From Acidimicrobiales bacterium (GTDB taxonomy: Bacteria; Actinomycetota; Acidimicrobiia; Acidimicrobiales; SKKL01), in NCBI GenBank assembly GCA_034521975.1, contig JAXHLR010000010.1, positions 124,001 to 188,000 of the forward strand: a DNA stretch of 64,000 nucleotides. The letters run 5' to 3'. Every line of letters begins with the position of its first letter. The first letter of the stretch is position 1. Made by a program: the position numbers and the translations under genes. Below the pieces are notes generated by a model that made no database searches, had not been told where the DNA came from, and saw nothing but the letters and a program-made list of their open reading frames with translations. Positions 45,082 through 55,004 of this stretch are shown here, in pieces.

Positions 45082-48000
45082 GTGAGTCTGGATCGGTTCT
45101 CGTCGGCGGTTCGGGGGTGGTTCGATGCGTCGTTCCCGGAGCCGACCGCGGCGCAGGCCCAGGGGTGGGAGGCGATCGCCTCTGGTGAGCACACGCTGAT
45201 CCTCGCCCCGACGGGCTCGGGCAAGACCCTCGCCGCCTTCCTGTGGGGGATCGACCGGTTGATGACCGAACCGGTCCCGGACAAGGAGCGCCGCACCCGC
45301 ATCGTCTACCTCTCCCCGCTGCGGGCCCTGGCGGTCGACGTCGAGAAGAACCTGCGGGCCCCGCTCACCGGCATCTCCCTCGCCGCCGAACGCCTCGGCG
45401 AGACCGTCCATCACCCCACCGTCGGCATGCGCACCGGCGACACCCCCGCAGACGAGCGCCGCCAGCTCGTGCGCACCCCGCCCGACATCTTGATCACCAC
45501 CCCCGAGTCGCTCTATCTGATGCTGACCAGCAAGGCCCGGGAGACCCTGGCCAACGTCGAAGCGGTCATCGTCGACGAGATCCACGCCATGGCCCCCACC
45601 AAGCGGGGCACGCATCTGGCCCTCACCCTCGAACGCCTCGAGGAGGTCACCGACCGCCCACCCCAGCGCATCGGCCTGTCGGCCACCCAACGCCCCCTCG
45701 ACGAGATCGCCCGCTTCCTCGGCGGCCGCGACGACCACGGAACCAACCGCCCGGTCACCATCGTCGACGCCGGCTCCACCAAGACCCTCGACATCGAGGT
45801 CGTGGTCCCCGTCGAGGACATGGGCGCCCTCGGCGAGATCATCGAACCCGGCGCCGGCGGCCTCCCACCCGACGTCGGTGCCCCCGGCGGCGCGATCCGC
45901 CGCTCGATCTGGCCCTCCATCCACCCCACGCTCCTCGAACTCATCCAGGAGCACCGCTCCACCCTGGTGTTCGTCAACGCCCGCCGCCTGGCCGAACGCC
46001 TCGCCACCCGCCTCAACGAGCTCGCCGTCGACGGCCGGCACACCGACGGCCCACTCATCGAAGGAGATGCCCTCGGCGCACCTCCCAGCGAGGACCAGAC
46101 CCCCGACCTGGTGCGGGCCCACCACGGTTCGCTCAGCCGAGAACGCCGCCTCATCATCGAAGACCAGCTCAAGTCCGGCACGCTCAAGGGCCTGGTCGCC
46201 ACCAGCAGCCTCGAGCTCGGCATCGACATGGGCGCGGTCGACCTCGTCATCCAGGTCGAATCCCCCGGCGCGGTGTCCCGAGGCCTGCAACGCATCGGCC
46301 GGGCCGGCCACCAGGTCGGCGAACCCAGCCGGGGCCGCATCTTCCCCAAGCACCGCGGCGACCTCGTCGAAGCCGCCGTCGTCGTCTCCCGCATGCACGA
46401 CGGCCTCATCGAACACACCCGCTACCCCCGCAACCCCCTCGACGTCCTCGCCCAACAGATCGTCGCCATGGCCGCCCTCGACGACTGGGCCCTCGACGAC
46501 CTCGCCCGCCTCGTGCGCCGCGCCGCCCCCTTCGCCGACCTCACCGACGACGTCCTGCACGCCACCCTCGACCTCCTCGCCGGCCGCTACCCCTCCGACG
46601 AGTTCAGCGAGCTGCGCCCCCGCATCGTGTGGGACCGCGTCGACGGCACCATCCGAGGCCGCGCCGGCGCCCAACGCCTGGCGGTCACCAACCCCGGCAC
46701 CATCCCCGACCGGGGCCTGTTCGGCGTCTTCCTCCCCGACGGCACCCGCGTCGGCGAGCTCGACGAGGAGATGGTCTTCGAGAGCCGCGTCGGCGAGACC
46801 TTCCTCCTCGGCGCCACCACCTGGCGCATCGACGACATCACCCACGACCGGGTCGTCGTCATCCCCGCCCCCGGCCAACCCGGCAAGATGCCGTTCTGGC
46901 ACGGCGACCGCCCCGGCCGCCCCCTCGAGCTCGGCCAGGCCCTCGGCGCCTTCGTCCGCGAGATCCGGGCCATGCCCGCCGACGAGGCCACCGCCCGCCT
47001 GCGCGAGCGCCACGGCCTCGACGAGCTCGCCGCCGACAACCTCGTCGCCTACCTCGACGAACAGGCCGAGGCCACCGGCGCCGTCCCCGACGACCGCACC
47101 ATCGTCGTCGAGAAGTTCCGCGACGAGATCGGCGACTGGCGGGTCTGTGTCCTCTCACCCTTCGGCGCCCAGGTCCACGCCCCCTGGGCCATGGCCCTGC
47201 GCGAACGCCTCACCGAACGATGGGGCATCGACCCCGACTTCATGTGGAGCGACGACGGCATCGCCCTGCGCCTCCCCGAAGCCGTCGACGAGCTCCCCCT
47301 CGACGAGCTGCTCATCGACCCCGACGACATCGACGAGCTGGTCGTCGGCGCCCTCCCCGGCACCGCCATGTACGCCTCCCGGTTCCGCGAAGCCGCCGGC
47401 CGGGCCCTGCTGCTGCCCCGCCGCCGCCCCGACCGCCGCACCGCCCTGTGGCAGCAACGCCAGCGGGCCGCCGACCTCCAAGCCGTCGCCGCCAAGTACC
47501 CCACGTTCCCCATCTCGCTCGAGACCACCCGCGAGTGCCTCAACGACGTGTTCGACCTGCCCGCCCTGCGCCAGGTCCTCACCGACCTGCGGGCCCGCCG
47601 CATCCGGGCCGTGCCCGTCGAGACGCCCCGCTCCTCGCCGTTCTCCCAGTCGCTGCTGTTCGCCTGGATCGGCCAGTTCATGTACGACTACGACTCGCCG
47701 CTGGCCGAGCGACGAGCCGCCGCCCTCGCCCTCGACCGCGACCTGCTGCGCGAGCTGCTCGGCGCCGAGGAACTGCGCGACCTGCTCGACCCCGTCGCGC
47801 TCGTCGCCGTCGAGGACCAGCTCCAGCGCCGGATCGACGGACGCCGAGCCCGCGACGCCGACGAGCTGCACGACCTGCTGCGGGTCCTCGGACCACTGTC
47901 GATCGACGAACTGGTCGAACGCAGCGAGACCGGCGACGACGGACGGGCCGCGGTCGAGACCTGGGTGCGCGCCGGGAGACGCTGGTGGGGGAGCGGCGGG

Positions 48001-49646
48001 CCTACCCGGTCACCATCGCCGATGAGGCCCGCATCGCCGCCACCGACGACGCCGCCCGCCTGCGCGACGCCCTCGGCGTGGCCGTCCCCCAGGGCCTGCC
48101 CGCCGCCTTCACCGACCCGGTGCCCGACCCCGTCGGCGACCTCGTCGCCCGCTACGCCCGCACCCACGGCCCCTTCCTCACCGCCGAGGTGGCCGCCCGC
48201 TGGGGCCTCGACCGGGCCGTGGTCGAACCCAAGCTCGTCGCCCTCGAAGACGACGGGCGCCTGGTGCGGGGCGAGTTCCGGCCCGACGGCCACGAGCGCG
48301 AGTGGTGCGACCCCGACGTGCTGCGCCAGATCCGCCGCCGGTCCCTCGCCGCCCTCCGCAACGAGATCGAACCCGTCGACGGCTCGGCCCTCGCCCGCTT
48401 CCTCCCCCTCTGGCAAGGGGTTGGCACCAGCCGCCGGGGAAACGCACGCCACGGACTCGACGCCCTCGCCGACGTCGTCGCCCAGCTCCAGGGCGCCGCC
48501 CTGCCCGTGTCGGTCCTCGAAGCCGACATCCTGCCCGCCCGCCTCGACGACTACCGGCCCGCCGACCTCGACGCCCTCGCCACCGCCGGCGACATCGTCT
48601 GGATCGGCGCCGGAGCCCTCGGCGCCACCGACGGCCGGGTCCGCCTCGTGTTCCGCGACCAGGCCGCGTTGCTAGTGCCCGACCCCACTGACGAGCCGCC
48701 CGCCGAGCCCATCCACCAGGCGATCCTCGACCACCTCACCCAGCGGGGCGCCAGCTTCTGGCCCGACCTGCAGAAGGCCGTCGCCGACGCCGGCCTGCCC
48801 TACGAGGACCAACCGGTGCTGGCCGCCCTGTGGGATCTGGTGTGGGCCGGGCTGGTCACCAACGACTCGCTCGCCCCGCTGCGCGCCCTCGGCACCCGGT
48901 CGGGTCGCCGCACCGCCGGTGCCGCGCAACGATCCCGGCGGGGACGCCCCGGACGTCTGGCCCGCACCGGCCCACCCGCCGCCGCCGGCCGCTGGTCGCT
49001 CACCACACCCCTGCTCGAACCCCACCCCGCGCCCACCGAGGCCGCCCACGCCCGAGCCCAACAACTCCTCGACCGCTACGGCGTGCTCACCCGCGAGGCC
49101 GCGCTGGGGGAGGGAGCCGAAGGCGGCTTCGCCGGGGTCTACCCCCTGCTCCAAGCGTTGGAGGACCGGGGCCAGGTGCGCCGCGGCTACTTCGTCGCCG
49201 GCCTCGGCGCCGCCCAGTTCGCCCTCCCCGGAGCCGTCGACCGCCTGCGGGCCGTGCGCGAACGAGGCGATGACGCGGGCGAGGTCCTCGTCCTGGCCGC
49301 CACCGACCCCGCCCAGCCCTACGGCGCCGCCGTCGGTTGGCCCGCCACCACCTCACCCGGCGGCCGCCCCGCCCGTGCCGCCGGAGCGTTCGTCGTCATG
49401 GCCGGAGGCGAACCCGCCGCCTACCTCGAACGGGGCGGCAAGTCGGTCCTCACCTTCGCCGACCACGAGCGCGTCGACTGGCCCTCCGCCCTCGCTGCCC
49501 TGGTCGACCGGGGCCGGTTCCGCACCCTCGAGATCGCCAAGGTCGACGGCGAACCCGTCACCAACACCGACCACGCCGAACGCCTCGCCGCCGCCGGCTT
49601 CGTCCCCGGCTACCGAGGCATGATCCGCCGCCACGACCGCCGCTGA
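45082..49646 (+). CDS. lhr: Lhr-type ATP-dependent helicase, one-base frameshift
   Basis: The protein would be about 1521 aa. It has superfamily 2 motifs: ILAPTGSGKT (Walker A), VDEIHAM (DEVH-type), GLSATQRP, VATSSLELGIDMG and QRIGRAGHQ. The Lhr-specific winged-helix and C-terminal regions follow. Family enzymes are 3'-5' helicases of DNA repair. The frame breaks at GCCGGG (47971-47976): one missing C there restores RETLVGERRAYPVTIADEAR and an exact 1522 codons. Start GTG 45082 gives MSLDRFSSAVRGWF. It borders the AT-rich cassette on its right side. Confidence 0.88.
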
Positions 49647-49666
49647 CCACCCTCCGGCCGAGATCT

Positions 49667-49701
49667 CGCGAATCTGTCGCGTCCAGCGCGACAGATCCGC
49701 G
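49667..49701. terminator. bidirectional hairpin terminator
   Basis: Perfect 10-bp arms ATCTGTCGCG (49672-49681) and CGCGACAGAT (49687-49696) with a TCCAG loop extend by CGCG/CGCG past one mismatch. It lies between lhr and the convergent VOC gene, and can serve both. Confidence 0.75.
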
Positions 49702-49740
49702 CAATGTGGTCTGGGGTGGACGGGTCGAGCGGGCGCCCGG

Positions 49741-50493
49741 TCAGAGCAGGCGGATCTCGGTGCCGCTGACCACGACCGTCTCGCCGGCCCGCCCTCGGTC
49801 GGTGGCCTGCATCTCGACCGCCGTGAGCTGATCGGGCGAGCCGTCCGGCCCCGACACGACCCGCACCACACCCCCGTCGAGCTCGATGGTGCGGTCGTCG
49901 CCGACTGCCCGGCCGACCAGGCGACCGAACCGCTCGGCGAGCGCATCCGGGTCGACGGAACGGAGCTCGACGCCGACGATGCCGTCGACGACGCCGGTGT
50001 GCGCGTGGCCCTGCCAGGCCCGACCGCCCCACGCCCAGCCATCGGGCGGGTCCATCGTGTCGAGCGAGATGAGCGTGCCGCCGGTGTCGGCCGGATGCAG
50101 GTGCAGACCCGACGCCTCGACGCCGTGGACACGAGCAGGAGGCGCGTCATAGACCACGCGCACACCCAACTCGTCGACCCGTTCGCGAGCGGCGTCGCGA
50201 TCGCCGACCTGGAGGATGAGCATGTAGCCGCCCGGTCCGCCGTGTTTGGCGAGGAACCGGGCCGACGGCGCGGTGTCGGCCACCGGCTGGAGGATCTCGA
50301 GGAAGGTGTCGCCCACCGCGAACACCGTGTTGCGCATCTCGAACACGTTCGGCGGATCGCGATGCACCCCGGCGATGTCGAGCTCGGCGACGAGCTGCTT
50401 CTCGTCCCGCCAGATGTCGTCGGTGCAGAGGGCGACCTGCCGGATGCGGACGGGGTCGGCGGGGGATCTGTCGGCGCGAGGTGGGACGCTCAT
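49741..50493 (-). CDS. VOC/glyoxalase-like protein
   Basis: The 250-aa protein has VOC-type halves: IRQVALCTDDIWRDEKQLVA, NTVFAVGDTFLEILQPVADT (Glu ligand in FLEILQP), then GVEASGLHLHPADTGGTLIS and a second module with GIVGVELRSVDPDALAERF. The first pair of modules resembles the glyoxalase-like family seen with CoA ligases and hydratases. The ATG overlaps the enoyl-CoA hydratase stop by four bases, so they are probably one operon. One copy of the 19-bp repeat lies in its first codons (50469-50487). Confidence 0.82.
   Translation of the reverse strand: MSVPPRADRSPADPVRIRQVALCTDDIWRDEKQLVAELDIAGVHRDPPNVFEMRNTVFAVGDTFLEILQPVADTAPSARFLAKHGGPGGYMLILQVGDRDAARERVDELGVRVVYDAPPARVHGVEASGLHLHPADTGGTLISLDTMDPPDGWAWGGRAWQGHAHTGVVDGIVGVELRSVDPDALAERFGRLVGRAVGDDRTIELDGGVVRVVSGPDGSPDQLTAVEMQATDRGRAGETVVVSGTEIRLL
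50469..50487 (+). repeat. 19-bp dispersed repeat, copy A
   Basis: TGTCGGCGCGAGGTGGGAC, inside the first codons of the VOC gene. Three more copies lie at 54427, 54922 and 61145, all in the same orientation. Confidence 0.55.
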
Positions 50494-51299
50494 CGGCCGG
50501 TGAAGGTCGGTGTGCGCTTCTCGAGGAACGCCTTGGCCGCCTCCCGCGAGTCCTCGGTGAGCCCCGAGCGGATGTGGCGGTCAGCCTCGCGATCGAGCGC
50601 CTCGGAGAACGACACGTGGTCGGCGTCGTTGAGGTTCGCCTTGATCGAGGCGGCGGTCAGCGGAGCGAACGACGCCGCCCGAGTGGCCTTGTCGCGCACG
50701 AAGTCGGCGAACTCGTCGTCGGGCACCACGGCGGAGACGAGACCGATCCGCAGCGCCTCGTCCGCCCGGAACTTCTCGGGCATCAGGTAGAGCTCCCGGG
50801 CCTTGGCCGGCCCGACGATGCGGGGCAGCGTCCACGTCCCGCCGAAGTCGCCCGACAGCCCCGCGGTGAGGAAGGCCGAGTTGAACACGGCGGACTCGGC
50901 CGCGTAGCGGAGGTCGCACGCGCACGCCCACGAGAAGCCGGCACCGGCACATGCCCCGTTGATGGCGGCGATGGTGACCTTCGGCATCTCACGCAGGAGC
51001 TGCGAGCTGCGCATGTGGTAGCGCAGGTCGCTGATCGATCGCTCGACCGACCCCGGACCGATCGATTGGCCCGGAGCGCCCCGGTTGCCGGCCGCCATGT
51101 CGCGCAGATCGCCGCCGGCACAGAACGCCCGTCCCGTCCCGGTCAGCACCACTGCCCGCACGTCGCCATCGGACGCGGCCGCAGCGAGATAGGCGTTGGT
51201 GAGCGGCAGGAGCTCGCCGCCCATCGTGTTCATCGACTCCGGACGGTTGAGCGTGATCGTCGCCACCCCGTCGCCGACCTCGTACTCCACGTCGGCCAT
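50490..51299 (-). CDS. enoyl-CoA hydratase/isomerase family protein
   Basis: The 269-aa crotonase has ATITLNRPESMNTMGGELL, the first oxyanion loop GRAFCAGGDLRDMAAG and the second GACAGAGFSWACACDLRYA, followed by FLTAGLSGDFGGTWTLPRI. The Gly/Asp in GLSGDFGG replaces the Glu used by hydratases, as in isomerase-like members. It starts the operon with the VOC gene and diverges from the lipase gene. Confidence 0.88.
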   Translation of the reverse strand: MADVEYEVGDGVATITLNRPESMNTMGGELLPLTNAYLAAAASDGDVRAVVLTGTGRAFCAGGDLRDMAAGNRGAPGQSIGPGSVERSISDLRYHMRSSQLLREMPKVTIAAINGACAGAGFSWACACDLRYAAESAVFNSAFLTAGLSGDFGGTWTLPRIVGPAKARELYLMPEKFRADEALRIGLVSAVVPDDEFADFVRDKATRAASFAPLTAASIKANLNDADHVSFSEALDREADRHIRSGLTEDSREAAKAFLEKRTPTFTGR

Positions 51300-51371
51300 T
51301 GCTCGAGATCCCCCTCCTGGGCCGACCGCTGCGGCGACCCGAGCCCGACACTACGCGGCTATGTTCGACCG

Positions 51372-52772
51372 ATGCGTTTTCGACCCGTCCCTGCGATCCT
51401 CGCCCTGTTGCTGCTCGCCGGCGCATGCTCGTCGGACTCGACCGACGACGACGCCGCACCCGACCCGTCCCCCGAGACCAGCGCCCAGCCCGAGTCCGAG
51501 GACGACGACGAGACCGACACCACGGCGACCACCGAACCCGACGTATCCGACGGCACCGACCCACTGCCTCCGCTTCCCGACGACGTGGCCCTGCCGATCG
51601 TGTTCGTCCATGGCTTCGCCGGCTCGGCCCAGCAGTTCGAGTCCCAATCCATGCGCTTCGTGGCCAACGGCTACCCCCAGGAGCGGATCGTCGCCTACGA
51701 CCACCACGGCGCCGGCCTCGACATTCCCGCCTATGTCGCCGGTCTGGCCGAGGTGATCGACGAGACGCGGGCCACCTTCGACGTCGACCAGGTGTATCTG
51801 GTGGGCCACTCCCGAGGAACCTCGGTGTCGTCGACCTACCTCGAGGACCCGGACCGGGCGGCGACGGTGGCCAAGTACGTGGCCATCGACGGTCGACCGT
51901 GTCCCGACGTCGTCCCCTGTGTCGCCCCGACACAGGACGAGTTCCCCGGCCAGTCCCACGTCGAGGTGGCCACCTCTCCCGAGTCCTTCGTCATGCAGTA
52001 CGAGTTCCTCGTGGGCGACGAGCCCGAGGTCGTCGACATCGTTCCCCAACGCGCTCCTGTCGAGATCTCGGGTCGGGCGGTGGAGTTCCCCGCCAACACC
52101 GGCCGCGACGCGACGCTCACCATCTGGGCGATCGATGCTGGCACTGGCCAGCGCGTCGGCGACGAGCCCCGCACCACGATCGAGCTCGGTCCCGACGGCG
52201 GGTTCGGTCCGGTCCAGGTCGAGACCGGCGCCCACTACGAGTATGCGCTCACCGGCGAGGGATCTCCGGTGGTCCACCACCTCTACCTCCAGCCCTACCT
52301 CCGCAGCAGCCACCTGGTGCGCCTCCTGTCGTCGGAACCCGACGGGAACACCCGGGTCAACACCAACGTCGGAGCGGACCACACCGCGCTCGTGGTGATG
52401 CGGATGCGCGAGTGGTACGCCCAGGGAGAGAACGCCGATGTGTTGGAGATCAGCGTCGACGGCGGCGAACCCATCGACGCCATGGTCGACTTCGTGGGCA
52501 ACGGCGCCATCGGGCTCCACATCCACGACGACGCGGCGACCCCCGGCGAGACGACACTCGAGCCGTTGCCGTACTTCTCCGAGCAACCGTTCCAGAGCGG
52601 GATCGACATGTATCTGCCGGCGACGCCCGACGGCAGCGGGACCATCTCGTTGACGAACCTGCCTCGCGGCGATGCCGACCGGCCCCAGACCCTCAACGTG
52701 CCCCGCTGGCCGTCGAGCGAGCACTCGGTGAGCGTGGTCTTCACCGACTGGCCGGTCGATCCGCCGAGCTGA
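51372..52772 (+). CDS. secreted lipoprotein alpha/beta hydrolase (lipase-like)
   Basis: The 466-aa product has a lipoprotein signal (MRFRPVPAILALLLLAGAC, Cys19), an acidic Ser/Thr linker, then an alpha/beta-hydrolase with oxyanion PIVFVHGFAGSAQQFE and the nucleophile elbow VGHSRGTS. A candidate His is in GADHTALVVM (after NTNV). The C-terminal 130 residues are beta-rich and may be a binding module. It is probably an extracellular lipase or esterase anchored by a lipid. ATG 51372 directly precedes the signal. Confidence 0.82.
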   Translation: MRFRPVPAILALLLLAGACSSDSTDDDAAPDPSPETSAQPESEDDDETDTTATTEPDVSDGTDPLPPLPDDVALPIVFVHGFAGSAQQFESQSMRFVANGYPQERIVAYDHHGAGLDIPAYVAGLAEVIDETRATFDVDQVYLVGHSRGTSVSSTYLEDPDRAATVAKYVAIDGRPCPDVVPCVAPTQDEFPGQSHVEVATSPESFVMQYEFLVGDEPEVVDIVPQRAPVEISGRAVEFPANTGRDATLTIWAIDAGTGQRVGDEPRTTIELGPDGGFGPVQVETGAHYEYALTGEGSPVVHHLYLQPYLRSSHLVRLLSSEPDGNTRVNTNVGADHTALVVMRMREWYAQGENADVLEISVDGGEPIDAMVDFVGNGAIGLHIHDDAATPGETTLEPLPYFSEQPFQSGIDMYLPATPDGSGTISLTNLPRGDADRPQTLNVPRWPSSEHSVSVVFTDWPVDPPS

Positions 52773-52790
52773 GCGCACCGCTCGCCCGGT

Positions 52791-53570
52791 TCAGGCGGGA
52801 TCGGTCTGGGCGCCGGCCTCGTCCTCGGTCGCTGCACGCTCGGCGCGGGACTCGATGAAGAACGCGCCGAGCGTCGCCGCCACCGAGGCGAACACCACGA
52901 CGGCATACCCCTGGAGCACGAGGGAGAGGAGCCGCCCCCAGAAGGTGACCGGCAGCTCGACCATGGTGCCGCTGATGGCGACGTTGGCGGCCCACCAGAT
53001 CCCGTCGCCGAGCGAACCGGCGTCGCCCGACCGGCCCTCGGCGAGGTGGAACAGCTGGCCGCCGGAGAAGATGACCACCCCCGTCACCACACCGAGGAAG
53101 GCCAAGCGGCTGCCGAGCAGCGAGCGAGCGGTGCCGATGGTCCGGTAGGACGAGCCGACGATCCTGGCTGCCGGAAGCGCACGAAAGGCCCGCACCGCTC
53201 GCACGACACGAAAGACCCGAAGTATCGGGAGGGCGAGGAACAGCACCGACGGCCATCGACGACGGAGGAAGCGGAGCGGGTGGCCCGAGACGGTGATCTT
53301 GAGGGCGAACTCGGCGATGAAGATCCCCCAGATGACGTGTCCGGCCAGGGTCAGACCGCCGCGCTGCTGCGACGGTGCGATGAGCTCGTAGGCCACCAGT
53401 GCTGCCCACACCACCGCCAGGACCGCCATGGGGATGTCGAGACGCTGCTCGACCAACGCGGCCGCGCGTTCGCGTGGGGTGGGTTCGGAGTCCGGCGGCG
53501 AGTCGATCGTTCCCGGGGTCTCGGACGCGAGGTCCGGCCGGCCGTCCTCGCGTGTGTGTGCGGTGACCAC
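52791..53570 (-). CDS. VIC-like ion channel with a non-canonical pore
   Basis: The 259-aa protein has S1-S4-like helices, with an S4 sensor of Arg at every third place (ILRVFRVVRAVRAFRALPAA, about 117-136), then S5, pore and S6. In potassium channels the pore has TVGYGD. Here the pore region (about 187-207) reads GDGIWWAANVAISGTMVELP, with SGTMVE in place of the filter. So it is unlikely to be potassium-selective and may be a different cation channel or non-conducting. GTG 53570 is the start; N- and C-termini are acidic. Confidence 0.8.
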   Translation of the reverse strand: MVTAHTREDGRPDLASETPGTIDSPPDSEPTPRERAAALVEQRLDIPMAVLAVVWAALVAYELIAPSQQRGGLTLAGHVIWGIFIAEFALKITVSGHPLRFLRRRWPSVLFLALPILRVFRVVRAVRAFRALPAARIVGSSYRTIGTARSLLGSRLAFLGVVTGVVIFSGGQLFHLAEGRSGDAGSLGDGIWWAANVAISGTMVELPVTFWGRLLSLVLQGYAVVVFASVAATLGAFFIESRAERAATEDEAGAQTDPA

Positions 53571-53680
53571 CTCGGGTGCCTACCCCCACAGGCGCGTCGG
53601 CACACGGAACCGGCGGCTGTGCTTGAGGCGGGCCCGAGACGGGTAGGGGCGGGGCCTACGAACCCAATCGGGAGTGAACC

Positions 53681-53890
53681 ATGAGCGTGTACCGAGTGAT
53701 CGACATCATCGGGACCAGCACCGAGTCGTGGGAGGACGCGGCCAAGACGGCAGTGAAGACTGCGGGAGGCAGCGTTCGCGACCTGCGCGTCGCCAAGGTG
53801 GTCGATCAGGATCTCGACATCACCGAGGACGGCAACGTGACGTTCCGGGTCAAGCTCGAGCTGTCGTTCAAGTACGAAGCGAACAGCTGA
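53681..53890 (+). CDS. dodecin
   Basis: The 69-aa protein is a dodecin: YRVIDIIGTSTESWEDAA, then KTAGGSVRDLRVAKV and VTFRVKLELSFKYE. Dodecins form 12-mers that store flavins or CoA. Length and the Trp that stacks on flavin (TESWEDA) fit. ATG 53681 follows GGGAG. It lies alone between the channel gene and a relic region. Confidence 0.95.
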   Translation: MSVYRVIDIIGTSTESWEDAAKTAVKTAGGSVRDLRVAKVVDQDLDITEDGNVTFRVKLELSFKYEANS

Positions 53891-53963
53891 CGCACCTGGC
53901 GGGCCGAGAAACTGCTGAACCCGCATCGCCGCCACCGACGGCGACCGAGTGCCACGCCGCCGT

Positions 53964-54190
53964 TCAGATCTGCAGGGTCTGGGCGGGGCGGATCACCAGT
54001 TCGGGGATGCTGAGCCGCAGCGGCTGGGCGACCACGAAGGCGACCGCCTCGGCGATGTCGTCGGGCGTGGCGATGTGGGTGGCCAGCGCGGCCTGAGCCT
54101 TCTCCAGCACCTCCTCGGGCAGTCGGTCCCCCGGGGTGAAGTCGACCTCTACACCAGCGAGTGCAGCGACCCCCTGCAAAGTCGCTGCTG
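53964..54190 (-). pseudogene. SDR relic (C-terminal piece)
   Basis: The minus frame ending at 53964 encodes VDFTPGDRLPEEVLEKAQ and TPDDIAEAVAFVVAQPLRLS, then ELVIRPAQTLQI. This is the C-terminal end of a short-chain dehydrogenase (PxDIAxAxxFxxxQP). No N-terminal part with the nucleotide-binding site or YxxxK exists upstream, so only a fragment remains. Confidence 0.6.
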
Positions 54191-54426
54191 GCCGGGGCTC
54201 AGACCTCCACCGCCAGGTCGTGGCTGATGTGAGCGTGCGCATCTACTCCTCGCTCCTGCCCACCGTCATGGCGGGATCGGCCCGCCAACGGCCACGGCTG
54301 GCCCGCGAGTTCAAGACCGCCCTCGCCTCCTACTGGCAGTCCTTCGATACCACCCCCTGAGGCTCGACCACGACCACGACCCGGTCGGCGGCCCGGTGCC
54401 GCCAACCTCGACTCGGGCCAGAGCGT

Positions 54427-54445
54427 GTCGGCGCGAGGTGGGACA
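54427..54445 (+). repeat. 19-bp dispersed repeat, copy B
   Basis: TGTCGGCGCGAGGTGGGAC, identical to copy A over 19 bases, in the relic region. Confidence 0.55.
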
Positions 54446-54485
54446 CCCATCGCCGTCTACGGAGAAGCCGCTCGCGGATCGACCA

Positions 54486-54640
54486 CGTCCTCCCGCCTCG
54501 GCCTTGAACGACGCCACGAACGAGCTCGGGGTTCCATAGCCGACCGTCGCCGCCGTGGTCGTCACCGAGGTGCCGTCGGCCAGGCTCCAGGGATCGCAAC
54601 ACCCGCGCCCGCCGATGCCAAGCGGCGAGGGTCATGGCAA
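54486..54640 (-). pseudogene. AraC-type regulator relic
   Basis: Frame one reads MTLAAWHRRARVLRSLE; after a one-base shift it continues LADGTSVTTTAATVGYGTPS, SFVASFKAEAGG. Together these match the two HTH helices of AraC regulators (GYxxxSxFxxxFKxxxG). Only the C-terminal 50 residues are left and the frame is broken. The adjacent stretch 54200-54480 shows no recognisable gene. Confidence 0.6.
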
Positions 54641-54797
54641 CCTTGCGTCGAGGTACAGCGCCCGCACCGCGGTACGCCCCCGCGTCTGGACGGTCAGAGA
54701 CCGCGCGATGTCCCCTCGACCTGGACCGTCCGGGCGATCAGGCGCTGCTCACCGTGCTGCTCGACCAGCTCGACGATCTGCGCTCGGCTCCGCACCC

Positions 54798-54892
54798 TCA
54801 CCGACGGTTTCGTGGTCGGTCATCTCATGTTCTTCAAAGACCCGTCCGGCAACGCCGTCGGGCTCATCGAGTACCAGCCCGACGCCGGGTAG
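54798..54892 (+). pseudogene. VOC-family relic (C-terminal piece)
   Basis: The plus frame reads GFVVGHLMFFKDPSGNAVGL then IEYQPDAG and stop. The HLxxFKDPSGNxxGLIEYQ pattern ends VOC proteins. The upstream part (54640-54797) is in no consistent frame, so it is a fragment. Confidence 0.55.
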
Positions 54893-54921
54893 GCGCGACA
54901 ACGGTGGTCTCCCCGAGCAGT

Positions 54922-54940
54922 TGTCGGCGAGAGGTGGAAC
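54922..54940 (+). repeat. 19-bp dispersed repeat, copy C
   Basis: TGTCGGCGAGAGGTGGAAC, 17 of 19 bases match copy A. It lies just after the VOC relic. Confidence 0.5.
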
Positions 54941-55004
54941 GCCCCATTCCCCGGTCGCCTCGTTCCCGAGCCGGTCACCCGGCACCATCCGGGCGCGCTG
55001 GTCC

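Noticed and set aside
45025-47013. Long minus-strand open frame (662 codons) opposite lhr
   Set aside because: It is antisense to the clear Lhr helicase and shows low-complexity Gly/Asp/Val/Glu text typical of a shadow frame in high-GC DNA.
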